Assembly: GCF_001403735.1 (NCBI RefSeq)
Contig: NZ_CXPG01000012.1
Span: 62,001-126,000, forward strand
Source: Jannaschia rubra
Lineage (GTDB): Bacteria > Pseudomonadota > Alphaproteobacteria > Rhodobacterales > Rhodobacteraceae
Length of the DNA stretch: 64,000 nt
Reading direction: 5' to 3'
Position 1 is the stretch's first letter. The number at the start of each line of letters is the position of its first letter. Shown here one piece after another: positions 44,314-52,649 of this stretch. Below the pieces are notes generated by a model. It was not told the DNA's origin and did not search any database. It was given only the letters and a program-made list of their open reading frames with translations. The translations under genes and the position numbers were made by a program.

Positions 44314-45714
44314 TCAGGCTTTTCTGACTTCATCGTTGAACCAGTACCATCGGTACATCATCTGCTGCCCCAGCCGGCGGAACGGCGTCAGGACGCCATG
44401 GCTCGGCAGCTCGGAGGTGAAGATCGGCAGATCGAGATCCTTGCCTTCGCCGGCGACCATCTGCGCCATGCGCCGACCGGCCTGCGCGGAGTACATCACC
44501 CCGTTGCCGCCGTAGCCCATCGCATAGAAGATCGACTCGGACCGATCGGGCTGGAAGATGCGCGGCATCATGTCGTGGCTGACATCGACCCAACCCCACC
44601 AGGAGTAGTCGAGATCGATCCCCTCGAGCGCCGGGAACTTGCGCGCCAGGCCGGTACGAAGCAGGTCCAGATGCTTCGGGTTCTCCGCATCCTTCCCGGT
44701 GATCGCGCTTCGCCCTCCGATCTGCACCCGGTCGTCGGGAAGGAAGCGGTAATAGTGGCGCAGCGTCCGCGTGTCGGTGAGCGGCGATTTCGTCTGGAAG
44801 CCGCAGGCCTCCTTCTCGGCCGCGTCGAGCGGGCGGGTCACCATGGAGTTCGACAGGATCGGCATCAGCCTGTGGCTGGTGCGCTTGTCGAGGCCCGGCG
44901 GCGTATACCCGGCCGTTGCCAGGGCCACCGACCTGGCGCGCACGATCCCGCCGGGCGTGGTGAGGTGATACACGCCGTTGCGGTTCTTCCAGCCCAGAAC
45001 GGGGCTGCCGGGATGGATCGTCGCGCCGGCCTTGCGGGCCAGCTTCATGTATCCGAAGGCCAGCTTGGCGGCATGGATGCAGACACCGTCCGGCTCCCAC
45101 ATGGCCCCGCCGGCTTCCTGATCCTTCACATGCTGTTCATGCAGTTCTTCGCGCGTGAACATCCTGGCGCGATAGCCGAACATGTTGTTCAGAAGGTCGC
45201 ATTCCTGTTTCAGCTTCGGAAGCACGCCGGGCTTGTGGGCGATGTAGTAGTGCCCGCCTTCCTGAGGGTCGCAATCCACTTCGTCCGATGCGATCAATTC
45301 GCGAAAGACATCGAAACCCTCCATGATCTCGGCATGGAGCTTCTTCGCGGTGTCCTCGCCCCAGCGCTGGACCCACTGCGAGCGCTTGAGCCGCCCCGCC
45401 GAGAACTGAGCCTGCCCGCCGTTCCGGGTCGAGCATCCCCAGGCCACCGTATTCGCCTCCAGCACCGCGGTCCGCAGACCGTGGTCGCGCGCTGCATGAA
45501 TCGCACAGGACAACCCGGTATAGCCCGACCCGATGATGGCCAGATCGACGTCTATGTCGTCCGAGATGGGGCCGTCATCTTCGGGCGGTGCCCCGGCCGT
45601 ACCGATCCAGTAGGTCGGTGCATAGTCGCGGTTGTGACCGGGACCGCGGTCCACGATCGGGTCGTATTTCGGATCGTAGCTGGCCTTGGGCCAATGTTTG
45701 GGACGATAGGGCAT
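44314..45714 (-). CDS. tauY: FAD-dependent oxidoreductase, taurine dehydrogenase large subunit (TauY)
   Basis: 466 aa from ATG 45714; an in-frame upstream extension is ignored because it lacks similarity and overlaps tauX. Glycine-oxidase/DadA-type flavoprotein: Rossmann GSGYTGLSCA at residues 62-71, ANTVAWGCSTRNGGQAQFSAG, and the C-terminal GYGGNGVMYSAQAGRRMAQ FAD-binding stretch. No N-terminal signal. It oxidatively deaminates taurine to sulfoacetaldehyde together with TauX. The assignment rests on gene context (tauX, xsc) plus the family; other amine dehydrogenases in the group cannot be excluded by sequence alone. Confidence 0.83.
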   Translation of the reverse strand: MPYRPKHWPKASYDPKYDPIVDRGPGHNRDYAPTYWIGTAGAPPEDDGPISDDIDVDLAIIGSGYTGLSCAIHAARDHGLRTAVLEANTVAWGCSTRNGGQAQFSAGRLKRSQWVQRWGEDTAKKLHAEIMEGFDVFRELIASDEVDCDPQEGGHYYIAHKPGVLPKLKQECDLLNNMFGYRARMFTREELHEQHVKDQEAGGAMWEPDGVCIHAAKLAFGYMKLARKAGATIHPGSPVLGWKNRNGVYHLTTPGGIVRARSVALATAGYTPPGLDKRTSHRLMPILSNSMVTRPLDAAEKEACGFQTKSPLTDTRTLRHYYRFLPDDRVQIGGRSAITGKDAENPKHLDLLRTGLARKFPALEGIDLDYSWWGWVDVSHDMMPRIFQPDRSESIFYAMGYGGNGVMYSAQAGRRMAQMVAGEGKDLDLPIFTSELPSHGVLTPFRRLGQQMMYRWYWFNDEVRKA

Positions 45715-45740
45715 GACAAATTCCCGATGATGGGTGACGC

Positions 45741-46127
45741 TCAGGCTTTGAAGGGAGGACGTGCTTTGCGAAGCGCCTGCTTCACGACGATCTTGCCGTC
45801 GCGAAGCGTGAAGAGATCCGCCCCTTCGGCTTCGACGCGCATGCCATCGGCCCCGGTGCCCGAGAACGTCCATTCCGAAACGGCACGGTTGCCATGAACG
45901 AAATGGCTGTGGTGATCCCAATGCGCGTCAGACATTCCGCCCCAGACCGCCGAGAAAGCCTTGGCGATATCTTCGGCCCCTTCGATCCGGGTGCCGTAGG
46001 CTTCGCTTCCGCCGACGGTGTAGAACACCGCGTCATCGGCGAAATGTTTCATCACGCCATCGATGTCGTGGCGATTGAAGGCATCGAACGTGTCCGACAG
46101 GTCCTGCGCGGTGAGCGAGGAAGTCAT
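45741..46127 (-). CDS. tauX: NTF2/SnoaL-like protein, taurine dehydrogenase small subunit (TauX)
   Basis: 128 aa. NTF2-like fold: LSDTFDAFNRHDIDGVMKHFADDAVFYTVGG at the N-terminus, AFSAVWGGMSDAHWDHHSHFVHGNRAVSEWTFSGT and LFTLRDGKIVVKQALRKARPP. No cofactor motif. It lies directly upstream of tauY, as in described tauXY pairs. Role as the small subunit is by homology and order; by sequence alone it would only be called a nuclear transport factor 2-like protein. Confidence 0.78.
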   Translation of the reverse strand: MTSSLTAQDLSDTFDAFNRHDIDGVMKHFADDAVFYTVGGSEAYGTRIEGAEDIAKAFSAVWGGMSDAHWDHHSHFVHGNRAVSEWTFSGTGADGMRVEAEGADLFTLRDGKIVVKQALRKARPPFKA

Positions 46128-46156
46128 GGCAATTCTCCTGTAGTGAATTCAGACGG

Positions 46157-46651
46157 TTATGGCGTCTTTGGGTGAGGGACGATGAGGGTCGGGATGTTCG
46201 AGCGGCGCAGGACGCGCTTCGAGACGGTTCCAAGGAAGGTATGCGTGAAAGCGTGATCGTGCGCGCCCATGACGATCATGTCGCAGCCGAGTTCCTTTGC
46301 ACGGCGCAGGATCACATCGGCCGGATTCCCTTCGATGACCTCCATCGAGGTGATCCGGTCCCGGACATGCTTGTCCTCCGCCTCGACCGCGTCCCAGAAT
46401 TCGTCCTGCCGCTGGTTCAGAACCTGCTTTTGCATGTCCGCCCGCCGTTCGAGCGCCTGTTTGCGCGTACTCGAATTCAGGACGAACATTTCCAGCGTGA
46501 CGCGCGCATCGTCCGAAAGCGGCTCGATCACATGCAGGACGTGGATCTCGGCGTTCGTCATCCGCGCCAATTCCGCAGCGTAGCACATCGCGAACTTCAT
46601 GCTCGGCGACAGGCTCGTCGCGAAGAGAATGTTTGTGATCGAGACTTTCAT
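46157..46651 (-). CDS. uspA: Universal stress protein A family
   Basis: 164 aa. MKVSITNILFATSLSPSMKFAM begins the UspA fold and VIEGNPADVILRRAKELGCDMIVMGAHDHAFTHTFLGTVSKRVLRRSNIPTLIVPH closes it; the G-A-H-D-H-x(8)-G-T-V segment corresponds to the ATP-binding G-x2-H-x9-G-S motif. UspA genes accompany taurine and xsc clusters in Rhodobacter relatives. Start ATG 46651, 20 bases after the tauM stop. Stress or transport-linked regulation is likely but unproven. Confidence 0.88.
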   Translation of the reverse strand: MKVSITNILFATSLSPSMKFAMCYAAELARMTNAEIHVLHVIEPLSDDARVTLEMFVLNSSTRKQALERRADMQKQVLNQRQDEFWDAVEAEDKHVRDRITSMEVIEGNPADVILRRAKELGCDMIVMGAHDHAFTHTFLGTVSKRVLRRSNIPTLIVPHPKTP

Positions 46652-46671
46652 GGCAGGATACCTCTTGCGGT

Positions 46672-48012
46672 CTAATAGCCAAACAGGCGTGGCAACCAGA
46701 GCGAGAGCTCCGGGAAGAACGCGATGACGAAGATGGCGATGGTGTTGACGGCCGCGAAGGGCAGCGCGCGAAGGGAGATCTCCTCGATCGAGATATTCGA
46801 GATCCCTGATGCGATGAACAGGTTCTCCCCCAATGGCGGGGTCTGGAACCCGATGCCGAGGGTGCAGATCATCACCACGCCGAAATGGATAGGATCGATA
46901 CCGACGCTGTAGGCGACGGGCAGCATCACGGGCACCAGGATCAGAATGGCCGCCAGCGTCTCCATGAACATTCCGACAAAGAGCAGGAACACGATCAGAA
47001 GGCCCCAGATGAAGTAGATGTTGTCCGTAAGCGACAGCATCCCATCGGCGATGATCGCGGGGATCCGGTTCTCCACCAGCAGACGACCGAACACCGTCGC
47101 AGTGAACAGGATCAGCAGCACGCGTCCGGTCAGCCAGGTCGTCGTCTCCAGAGACCGGTTGAGCGATTCCCATGTGAGTTCGCGGTATATGAACGCGCCG
47201 ACAACGAGCGTGTAGAAGATCGCGATGATCGCGGCCTCGGTCGGTGTGAAGAAGCCCGTGTAGATCCCGCCCAGGATGACGACCGGCGCCATGAGCGCGA
47301 AGAACCCCCGGTACAGTTCGCAGAAGATCTGACGTGCGGACCAGCCGTCCGCGGATCCCGTGTAGCCTCGCTTCTTGCTCATGAAGTAGTTCAGGATGAG
47401 AAGGCTGCCCGCGATGATGAAGGCCGGAATGAAGCCCGCGATGAAGAGCTTGGAGATCGAGACGGTCTGGAAGGTGCCGAACTTTTCGACGGCTTCCGGC
47501 GGAGCCGGCATGCCGAGGGCGGCGATGCCGAAGATGACCATCGGGATCGACGGGGGAATGACGATCCCCAGGCCACCCGCCGATGCGGTGACGGCCGAAG
47601 CATAGCCCCTGTCATAGCCGCGCTGGATCATCGCGGGGATCATCAACATGCCCACCGCGGCCGTCGTCGCCGGCCCGGAGCCGGAGATCGCGCCGAAAAA
47701 GAGACACGCCATCACCGTCGCGGCCGAGATACCGCCCGTGAAGGGACCCGCGAAACTTTCGGCCACGTTGATCAGGCGTCTCGATATTCCCGCGGCTTCC
47801 ATGAGTGCGCCAGCCAGGATGAAAGCCGGAAGCGCCATCAGCGGAAATGAGGCGACCGAGGTGAAGGCGATCTGGACGATCTTGATCGGGTTGTCGCCAA
47901 GATAGATGATCGAGAGCAGCGATGCGACACCGAGTGCCACCGTGATCGGCGCCCCGATGAGCAGCAGCGCGATGAACGAGCCGAACAGGACGGAGACGAT
48001 TGAAACTTCCAT
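46672..48012 (-). CDS. tauM: TRAP transporter large permease (DctM type)
   Basis: 446 aa with about twelve membrane segments. Family blocks: SFPLMALPAFILAGALMEAAGISRRLINVAESFAGPF, FFGAISGSGPATTAAVGMLMIPAM and GGLGIVIPPSIPMVIFG. The C-terminal IGFQTPPLGENLFIASGISN is typical. With the small permease and binding protein it forms the tauKLM tripartite ATP-independent transporter, which uses the ion gradient to take up taurine or a related sulfonate. Directly after tauL (nine bases). Confidence 0.92.
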   Translation of the reverse strand: MEVSIVSVLFGSFIALLLIGAPITVALGVASLLSIIYLGDNPIKIVQIAFTSVASFPLMALPAFILAGALMEAAGISRRLINVAESFAGPFTGGISAATVMACLFFGAISGSGPATTAAVGMLMIPAMIQRGYDRGYASAVTASAGGLGIVIPPSIPMVIFGIAALGMPAPPEAVEKFGTFQTVSISKLFIAGFIPAFIIAGSLLILNYFMSKKRGYTGSADGWSARQIFCELYRGFFALMAPVVILGGIYTGFFTPTEAAIIAIFYTLVVGAFIYRELTWESLNRSLETTTWLTGRVLLILFTATVFGRLLVENRIPAIIADGMLSLTDNIYFIWGLLIVFLLFVGMFMETLAAILILVPVMLPVAYSVGIDPIHFGVVMICTLGIGFQTPPLGENLFIASGISNISIEEISLRALPFAAVNTIAIFVIAFFPELSLWLPRLFGY

Positions 48013-48021
48013 GATCTCTCC

Positions 48022-48582
48022 TCAGCCCACGCGACCATTCGGGTCGTCGTGGCCGCGCTGCATTTCATCGCGGATTTCGTCCAGGTCGATCTTGTCGGGA
48101 TCGGTGACATCTTCGCCGACGACGATCCTGCGATAATTCACCTGAAGAATGCGGATCGTCATGAGCGTGAAGGCGATCGGCAAAGCGATGTAGACATAGC
48201 TCAGATGGAACCCCATCGTCTGCGACGACTGGAACCGGTTCATGCGGTTGAATATGAAGTCGATCGCCAGATAGATGAAATAGACGTTGAAACTGATCCA
48301 GAAGAGATCGGCGAAGGCCTCGATGTATCGGACGACCTTGGCCGGCAGCATCCTGAACTGAAACGTCACGCGGTTATGGGCGCCCATCTTCGCAGCATGG
48401 CTTGCGCCGAAGAAGACGAACCATACGAACATGTAGACCGAGAGTTCCTCGATCCAGGAAATGGAAAACCCGAAGACCTCGCGGGCAACGATCTGAGTGA
48501 AGAGAAGGCAGACGAAAGTCAGAAGCAGTGCCCGGCTGACAAAGCTCTCGATGTTGTTCACAACGTACCAGAAACCACGCAT
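48022..48582 (-). CDS. tauL: TRAP transporter small permease (DctQ type)
   Basis: 186 aa from ATG 48582, with a G-rich ribosome site just upstream. Four membrane segments: VSRALLLTFVCLLFTQIVAREVFG, LSVYMFVWFVFFGASHAA, YIEAFADLFWISFNVYFIYLAI and LPIAFTLMTIRILQVNYRR. The motif W-I-E-E-L-S-V-Y-M-F-V-W begins segment two and is the DctQ hallmark. The acidic tail (EDVTDPDKIDLDEIRDEM) is cytoplasmic. Bridges the binding protein and tauM. Confidence 0.9.
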   Translation of the reverse strand: MRGFWYVVNNIESFVSRALLLTFVCLLFTQIVAREVFGFSISWIEELSVYMFVWFVFFGASHAAKMGAHNRVTFQFRMLPAKVVRYIEAFADLFWISFNVYFIYLAIDFIFNRMNRFQSSQTMGFHLSYVYIALPIAFTLMTIRILQVNYRRIVVGEDVTDPDKIDLDEIRDEMQRGHDDPNGRVG

Positions 48583-48601
48583 CGCATCCCCCCCAAGATG
48601 T

Positions 48602-48630
48602 CGGGAGGCGCGCAAGGCACGCCCCTCCCG
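48602..48630 (-). other. Stem-loop between tauK and tauL
   Basis: CGGGAGG (48602-48608) and CCTCCCG (48624-48630) form a perfect 7-bp stem around a G/C-rich loop. It lies 13 bases downstream of the tauK stop. No T-run follows. Such hairpins often protect the upstream binding-protein mRNA from decay. Confidence 0.5.
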
Positions 48631-48642
48631 GTTTCCATCAGA

Positions 48643-49659
48643 TCATTCGACCGGATCGCGTCCCAGAATGGCCAGGACTTCGTTCATCTTCTCGATGCCG
48701 CCGATGCTGTCGTAGAACTGGGGCCAGACGGCCTCCGTGGCGAGGCTGATGAATTCCTCCTCGTTGTTGGCCGGCTGGGTGATTTCCATGCCGCCTTCAG
48801 TGGTGAGACGCTCCTTGATGGCCTCCTCTTGATCGCGCAGGAACTGGGCCGACACCAGCGTCGCCTCCTTGCCGGCCTCGATCAACATCTGCTGGTCCTC
48901 CTCGGAAAGGTCCTGAAAGACCTGCTCCGAGATCACCAGCGGCTCGAGCGAGAAGATGTACCGGATGTCCGTGATATAGGTCTGGACCTCGTCGAACTTC
49001 ATCGCGTTGATGGTCAGATACGGATTGTCCTGCCCGTCCACGACGCCCTGCTGAAGCGCGGCGAAAGTCTCGGCCCAGGCCATCGGCGTCGGGTTGACGC
49101 CCCAGGCGTTGTAGGTCGCGATCATGATCTCGTTCTTCGGGACCCGGATGACCAACCCCTGAAGGTCTTCCACCGTCTCGACCGGCCGAACCGAGTTCGT
49201 CAGGCGGCGGAACCCCGTGTAGCTCCATCCAAGGATCCGGACACCGGCATCCTCGATCGTGTTCGCCGTCAACTCATCGCCGATAGCGCCCTGGGTCAGC
49301 GTCTCCGCCTCCTCCAGGCTCAGGATCACGTAGGGCAGCGTCAGGATGCCGACGGTGGGCGAGAACGGCGTGACGTTGTTGATCGCGAGGATCGACATGT
49401 CGAGCGTGCCCATGGCCGCTTCGTTCACCGTATCCTGCTCCGACCCGAGCTGGCCGTTCAGAAACAGATCCCCGGTATGCGCACCGCCGGACTTCTCCTC
49501 CAAGGCAGCGACGAAAGCCTTGCCAAGCGCTTCCTGCGCCGATCCGGCGCTGTCCCCGAGCGCGATCTTGAAGTTCTTCGCGTTGACGGCTCCGGTCGTC
49601 AAAAGCAGTGCAGCCGCGGCGCTGACTGCAAACGAGCCCAATCGAGTCCTGATGTTCAT
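48643..49659 (-). CDS. tauK: TRAP transporter substrate-binding protein (DctP type)
   Basis: 338 aa from ATG 49659, with GGGAGG six bases upstream. Signal peptide MNIRTRLGSFAVSAAAALLLTTGAVNA. The mature protein begins KNFKIALGDSAGSAQEALGKAF and carries the family regions GGAHTGDLFLNGQLGSEQDTV and GFRRLTNSVRPVETVEDLQGLVIRVPKNEIM (the Arg that usually binds a ligand carboxylate or sulfonate). VDGQDNPYLTINAMKFDEVQTYIT follows. Periplasmic binding protein of the taurine TRAP system. Divergent from tauR. Confidence 0.9.
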   Translation of the reverse strand: MNIRTRLGSFAVSAAAALLLTTGAVNAKNFKIALGDSAGSAQEALGKAFVAALEEKSGGAHTGDLFLNGQLGSEQDTVNEAAMGTLDMSILAINNVTPFSPTVGILTLPYVILSLEEAETLTQGAIGDELTANTIEDAGVRILGWSYTGFRRLTNSVRPVETVEDLQGLVIRVPKNEIMIATYNAWGVNPTPMAWAETFAALQQGVVDGQDNPYLTINAMKFDEVQTYITDIRYIFSLEPLVISEQVFQDLSEEDQQMLIEAGKEATLVSAQFLRDQEEAIKERLTTEGGMEITQPANNEEEFISLATEAVWPQFYDSIGGIEKMNEVLAILGRDPVE

Positions 49660-49732
49660 GTAAACCTCCCAGTTTAGTTTTGTGTCCACGCAAGTGTCCG
49701 GTGCCGTCGGCAAAACGGACGCTACGTAACTC

Positions 49733-49795
49733 TTAACGGTGTTAACGGATGGTTCGGGTCGAGCCTTAGGGCCACTTTAGACTTTGACTTAGACC
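49733..49795. promoter_or_regulatory. Direct-repeat region between tauK and tauR, candidate TauR operator
   Basis: In the 160-base divergent region TTAACGG occurs at 49733 and 49742 (nine bases apart), and TTAGAC at 49777 and 49789 (twelve apart) with a related TTAGGG at 49766. Read on the minus strand this is GTCTAA-N6-GTCTAA, preceded by CTG. MocR-type TauR proteins are reported to bind direct repeats. The repeats are seen; the regulator is inferred. Confidence 0.45.
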
Positions 49796-49819
49796 AGATC
49801 GCAGGCGACGATCCTCTTT

Positions 49820-51322
49820 ATGGCCAGCACGCGGATCCCCGCCGAGATCTTCTTTCTCGACCGAAACTCGCCGAGATCCTTGCAGGCGCAGATCCGGGAA
49901 GTCGTGGTAGGCTCGATCCTTTCGGGATTGATCCACACCGGCGCGCGGATGCCCTCCTCGCGTGGCCTGGCGAGACATCTCGGGATCGCACGAATGACCG
50001 TCACGCTGGCTTATCAGGAGCTTGTGGCGCAGGGCTATCTGAACGCCAAGGATCGGAGCGCCTATGTCGTGGCCGAGGTCGAGTCGGACCAGCTCGCCCG
50101 GAGCGCCGATGCATCGGCGAAGCCTGCCGGCACGGTCGACTGGAGCACCTTTCTAGCCCAGCCCCTCCGTGATCGCCGCGCGATCCGCAAGAGGACCGAC
50201 TGGCGCAAGTTCAGGTATCCCTTCCTATACGGTCAGCTCGATACCAGGCTCTTCGATCGCAGGGCCTGGCGCGAATGCCTGCATCAGGCGACGGGTCACA
50301 GGGACTTCGACGACATGGCCGGGGATTTCGTCTCGGCGGACGATCCTCTGCTCGTCACCTACATCCGGACGCGCACCCTGCCGCGTCGCGGGATATCGGC
50401 GACTTCCGACGAGATCCTGGTGACTGTCGGTGCGCAGAACGCTCTCTGGCTCGTCGTCGAACTGCTGAGCAGGGGTCCGACGCCGCTCAGGGCGGTCTGC
50501 GAGAACCCGGGCTACCCCGATACGATCCACGCGCTGCGGTGGTGCGGCGCCGACGTCACGACGGTCGAGGTGGATGACAATGGCCTGCCACCACAGGACA
50601 TCCCGCCGGGAACGCGCGCGGTTTTCGTCACCCCGAGCCACCAATCCCCGACCGGCGTCACGATGAGGACGACGCGACGCAAGGATCTCCTCCAGAAGGC
50701 GGCACGTGAGGACTTTGTGATCGTCGAAGACGACTATGACGCCGAAATGAGCTTTCTGGCGGCCCCGGGTCCGGCGCTCAAGTCATATGACCGCGCAGGC
50801 AGGGTGCTCTATGTCGGAAGCTTTTCGAAGGTGATGTTTCCGGGTCTGCGCCTGGGGTATCTCGTCGGTCCGGCAGAGATCATCGCGGAGGCCCGCGAAC
50901 TGGCGTCCATGATCCTGCGCCATCCTCCGGGGCACTTGCAGCGCGCCGCCGCCTATTTTCTCTCGCTGGGTCACTATGATCGGCAGATACGGAACATGCG
51001 GTCGACCTACGCCGCGCGGCAGGCCGCGCTTCGGGCGGCCCTGGCCGGCACCAGCCTGAGCATCGTGGAGACGAACGTGTCCGGTGGCTCCTGTCTCTGG
51101 GTGCGGGGACCCGACGGGCTCGATTCCGACAGGCTGGCCAGGGCCCTGATCGAAGACAGCGTGCTGATCGAACCCGGTGGCCCGTTTTTCCACGGATCGG
51201 ACGGGCCCACGGAATGGTTCCGGCTGGGCTATTCTTCGATCGAGCAGGATCGCATCGCCCCTGGGGTCGCCCTCATCGAAGAGAGGATCCAGGCGATGAT
51301 GACCCGAGGGATAGGCCATTGA
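49820..51322 (+). CDS. tauR: MocR-type transcriptional regulator TauR (GntR HTH + aminotransferase domain)
   Basis: 500 aa. GntR winged helix at the N-terminus (SILSGLIHTGARMPSSRGLARHLGIARMTVTLAYQELVAQGYL), a linker, then a fold-type I aminotransferase-like domain with PLP Lys337 in VGSFSKVMFPGLRLGYLVG, VTPSHQSPTGVTM and DDYDAEMSF. In Rhodobacter the related TauR activates taurine genes with taurine and PLP as cofactors. Divergent from tauKLM with shared repeats between, so it probably controls that cluster and itself. Confidence 0.9.
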   Translation: MASTRIPAEIFFLDRNSPRSLQAQIREVVVGSILSGLIHTGARMPSSRGLARHLGIARMTVTLAYQELVAQGYLNAKDRSAYVVAEVESDQLARSADASAKPAGTVDWSTFLAQPLRDRRAIRKRTDWRKFRYPFLYGQLDTRLFDRRAWRECLHQATGHRDFDDMAGDFVSADDPLLVTYIRTRTLPRRGISATSDEILVTVGAQNALWLVVELLSRGPTPLRAVCENPGYPDTIHALRWCGADVTTVEVDDNGLPPQDIPPGTRAVFVTPSHQSPTGVTMRTTRRKDLLQKAAREDFVIVEDDYDAEMSFLAAPGPALKSYDRAGRVLYVGSFSKVMFPGLRLGYLVGPAEIIAEARELASMILRHPPGHLQRAAAYFLSLGHYDRQIRNMRSTYAARQAALRAALAGTSLSIVETNVSGGSCLWVRGPDGLDSDRLARALIEDSVLIEPGGPFFHGSDGPTEWFRLGYSSIEQDRIAPGVALIEERIQAMMTRGIGH

Positions 51323-51938
51323 GGACTCTGTTGCCCGAAGCCTGTCCGGGATTCACATTGCGAGTCCGGTGTCATGGCCGGGTCGCATGTCCGAGCCTGT
51401 GCCGACCCGCTGCCGCACCCTGAACCGGCCGCTGACGAAGATCCGGATAGGCACCTGATTCCAGCGGCGACCTGCCCTTTCTTGCGTCAGGATGGCCCGC
51501 GAGGAGGCCCTCCCTTATTGCGTAGCCGATCGAGCGGTTCCCACCCCGTCAATGCCCCCCTGCCCGGACAGGGGGCCCATCATCACGCCGGCCGGCACCC
51601 AGCAGCCGCCCCTTCGGAACTATGAAATCACGATCATCGGGTCGTTGCATTGCTCTCCCATCTTCTTGAACGTCGCAGCCGCTCGGCCCCGGTCGCGTCC
51701 GATCCGCTCAGCAACGTGGACAGCCCGTAGCCCCGGCCAGCCCCATGCCGTCCGAAAGCCGCCGGAACAGGCTCCGCAACGCGCCAACCCCACCGACCGA
51801 TGCCCTGTTGATACAAACAGGCTTCTTGCCCGACGACAGATCACCATTCATCGACGTATCGGTCCTGAACTGATTCCTTCGACGCAGACCATCCGTCGTT
51901 CCGGAACGATCCTCGCGGGGGTTGCCACCGCTCCGTTC
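51323..51938. other. 616-base stretch without a recognisable gene
   Basis: No open frame here looks like a real protein on either strand. On the minus strand a 75-codon frame (51620-51847) ends in FKKMGEQCNDPMIVIS but matches nothing I recognise. An inverted repeat CCCCCTG-CCCGGA-CAGGGGG lies at 51556-51575 with no T-run. The gap separates the tauR unit from the regulator of the peptide-transport unit. Confidence 0.6.
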
Positions 51939-52649
51939 TCAGCCGCCGTCGCGGGCGAGCGCGCCGATGCGGTGCACGCCGCGCGTGACGACACGGTGCA
52001 CGTCCATCAGGTGCCGCTCCATCTCGCCCGCGGCGCCCGCCATGTCGCGCGCCGCGATGGTGTCGAACAGGCGCGCGTGCTGGTCGCCGAAGCGGGTCAT
52101 GACCTCGGGCGAATGGCTTTCCTCCCGCACCATGCCCCAGGACGCCAGCTTGCGGACAGTGCGGATCGAATCGTAGACCTGCAGGAACAGCGGGTTCCGC
52201 GACGCGACGGCGATGCGGTAGTGGAACGCCTCGTCCGCCCGCTCATAGGCCGCGCGGTCCTTCAGGTCGCGGGTCGCGTCCGTCAGTTGCCGCAGCCGGT
52301 CCAGCTCCTCGTCGGTCGCACGGCTCGCGGCCAGCGCGGCCAGTGCCGGCTCGATCTCCAGCCGCACTTCCATGATGTCCTGCGGCGTCACCTCGCGCGC
52401 CAGCCGGTCCAGCCGCCCGCCCGACGTGACGGTGGGCGGCGCGGCGAAGGTGCCCTTGCCCTGCCTGCGATAGATGAGGCCCCCCGCCTCCAGCGCGTCG
52501 AGCGCGATCCGCAGCCGTGCGCGGCTCACGTCGAAGCGGGTCGACAACTCCCGCTCGGACGGCAGGCGGCCGTCGGTCAGGATGTCCCCCGCCGTGATGG
52601 CCCGCGCCAGGCGGGCGGCAAGCTCGTCCTCCCACCGCGCGACGCTCAT
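51939..52649 (-). CDS. FadR-subfamily GntR transcriptional regulator
   Basis: 236 aa. Winged helix at about residues 5-75 (ARLARAITAGDILTDGRLPSERELSTRFDVSRARLRIALDALEAGGLIYRRQGKGTF) and a C-terminal all-helical FCD domain with an E-x-R-x-x-x-E-P start (MEVRLEIEPALAALAA), the D/H metal-site positions in EAFHYRIAVASRNP and ARLFDTIAARDMAGAAGEMERHLMDVH. Probably a repressor relieved by a small carboxylic ligand. The ATG overlaps the TauE/SafE stop by four bases, so it is the last gene of the ABC-ggt transcript. Confidence 0.88.
   Translation of the reverse strand: MSVARWEDELAARLARAITAGDILTDGRLPSERELSTRFDVSRARLRIALDALEAGGLIYRRQGKGTFAAPPTVTSGGRLDRLAREVTPQDIMEVRLEIEPALAALAASRATDEELDRLRQLTDATRDLKDRAAYERADEAFHYRIAVASRNPLFLQVYDSIRTVRKLASWGMVREESHSPEVMTRFGDQHARLFDTIAARDMAGAAGEMERHLMDVHRVVTRGVHRIGALARDGG

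Noticed and set aside
49733-49745. CtrA box in the tauK/tauR region
   Set aside because: The two TTAA are five bases apart, not seven.
51620-51847. Transposase remnant on the minus strand
   Set aside because: Considered because the gap is long and lacks genes, but no catalytic motif, terminal repeat or target duplication could be seen.
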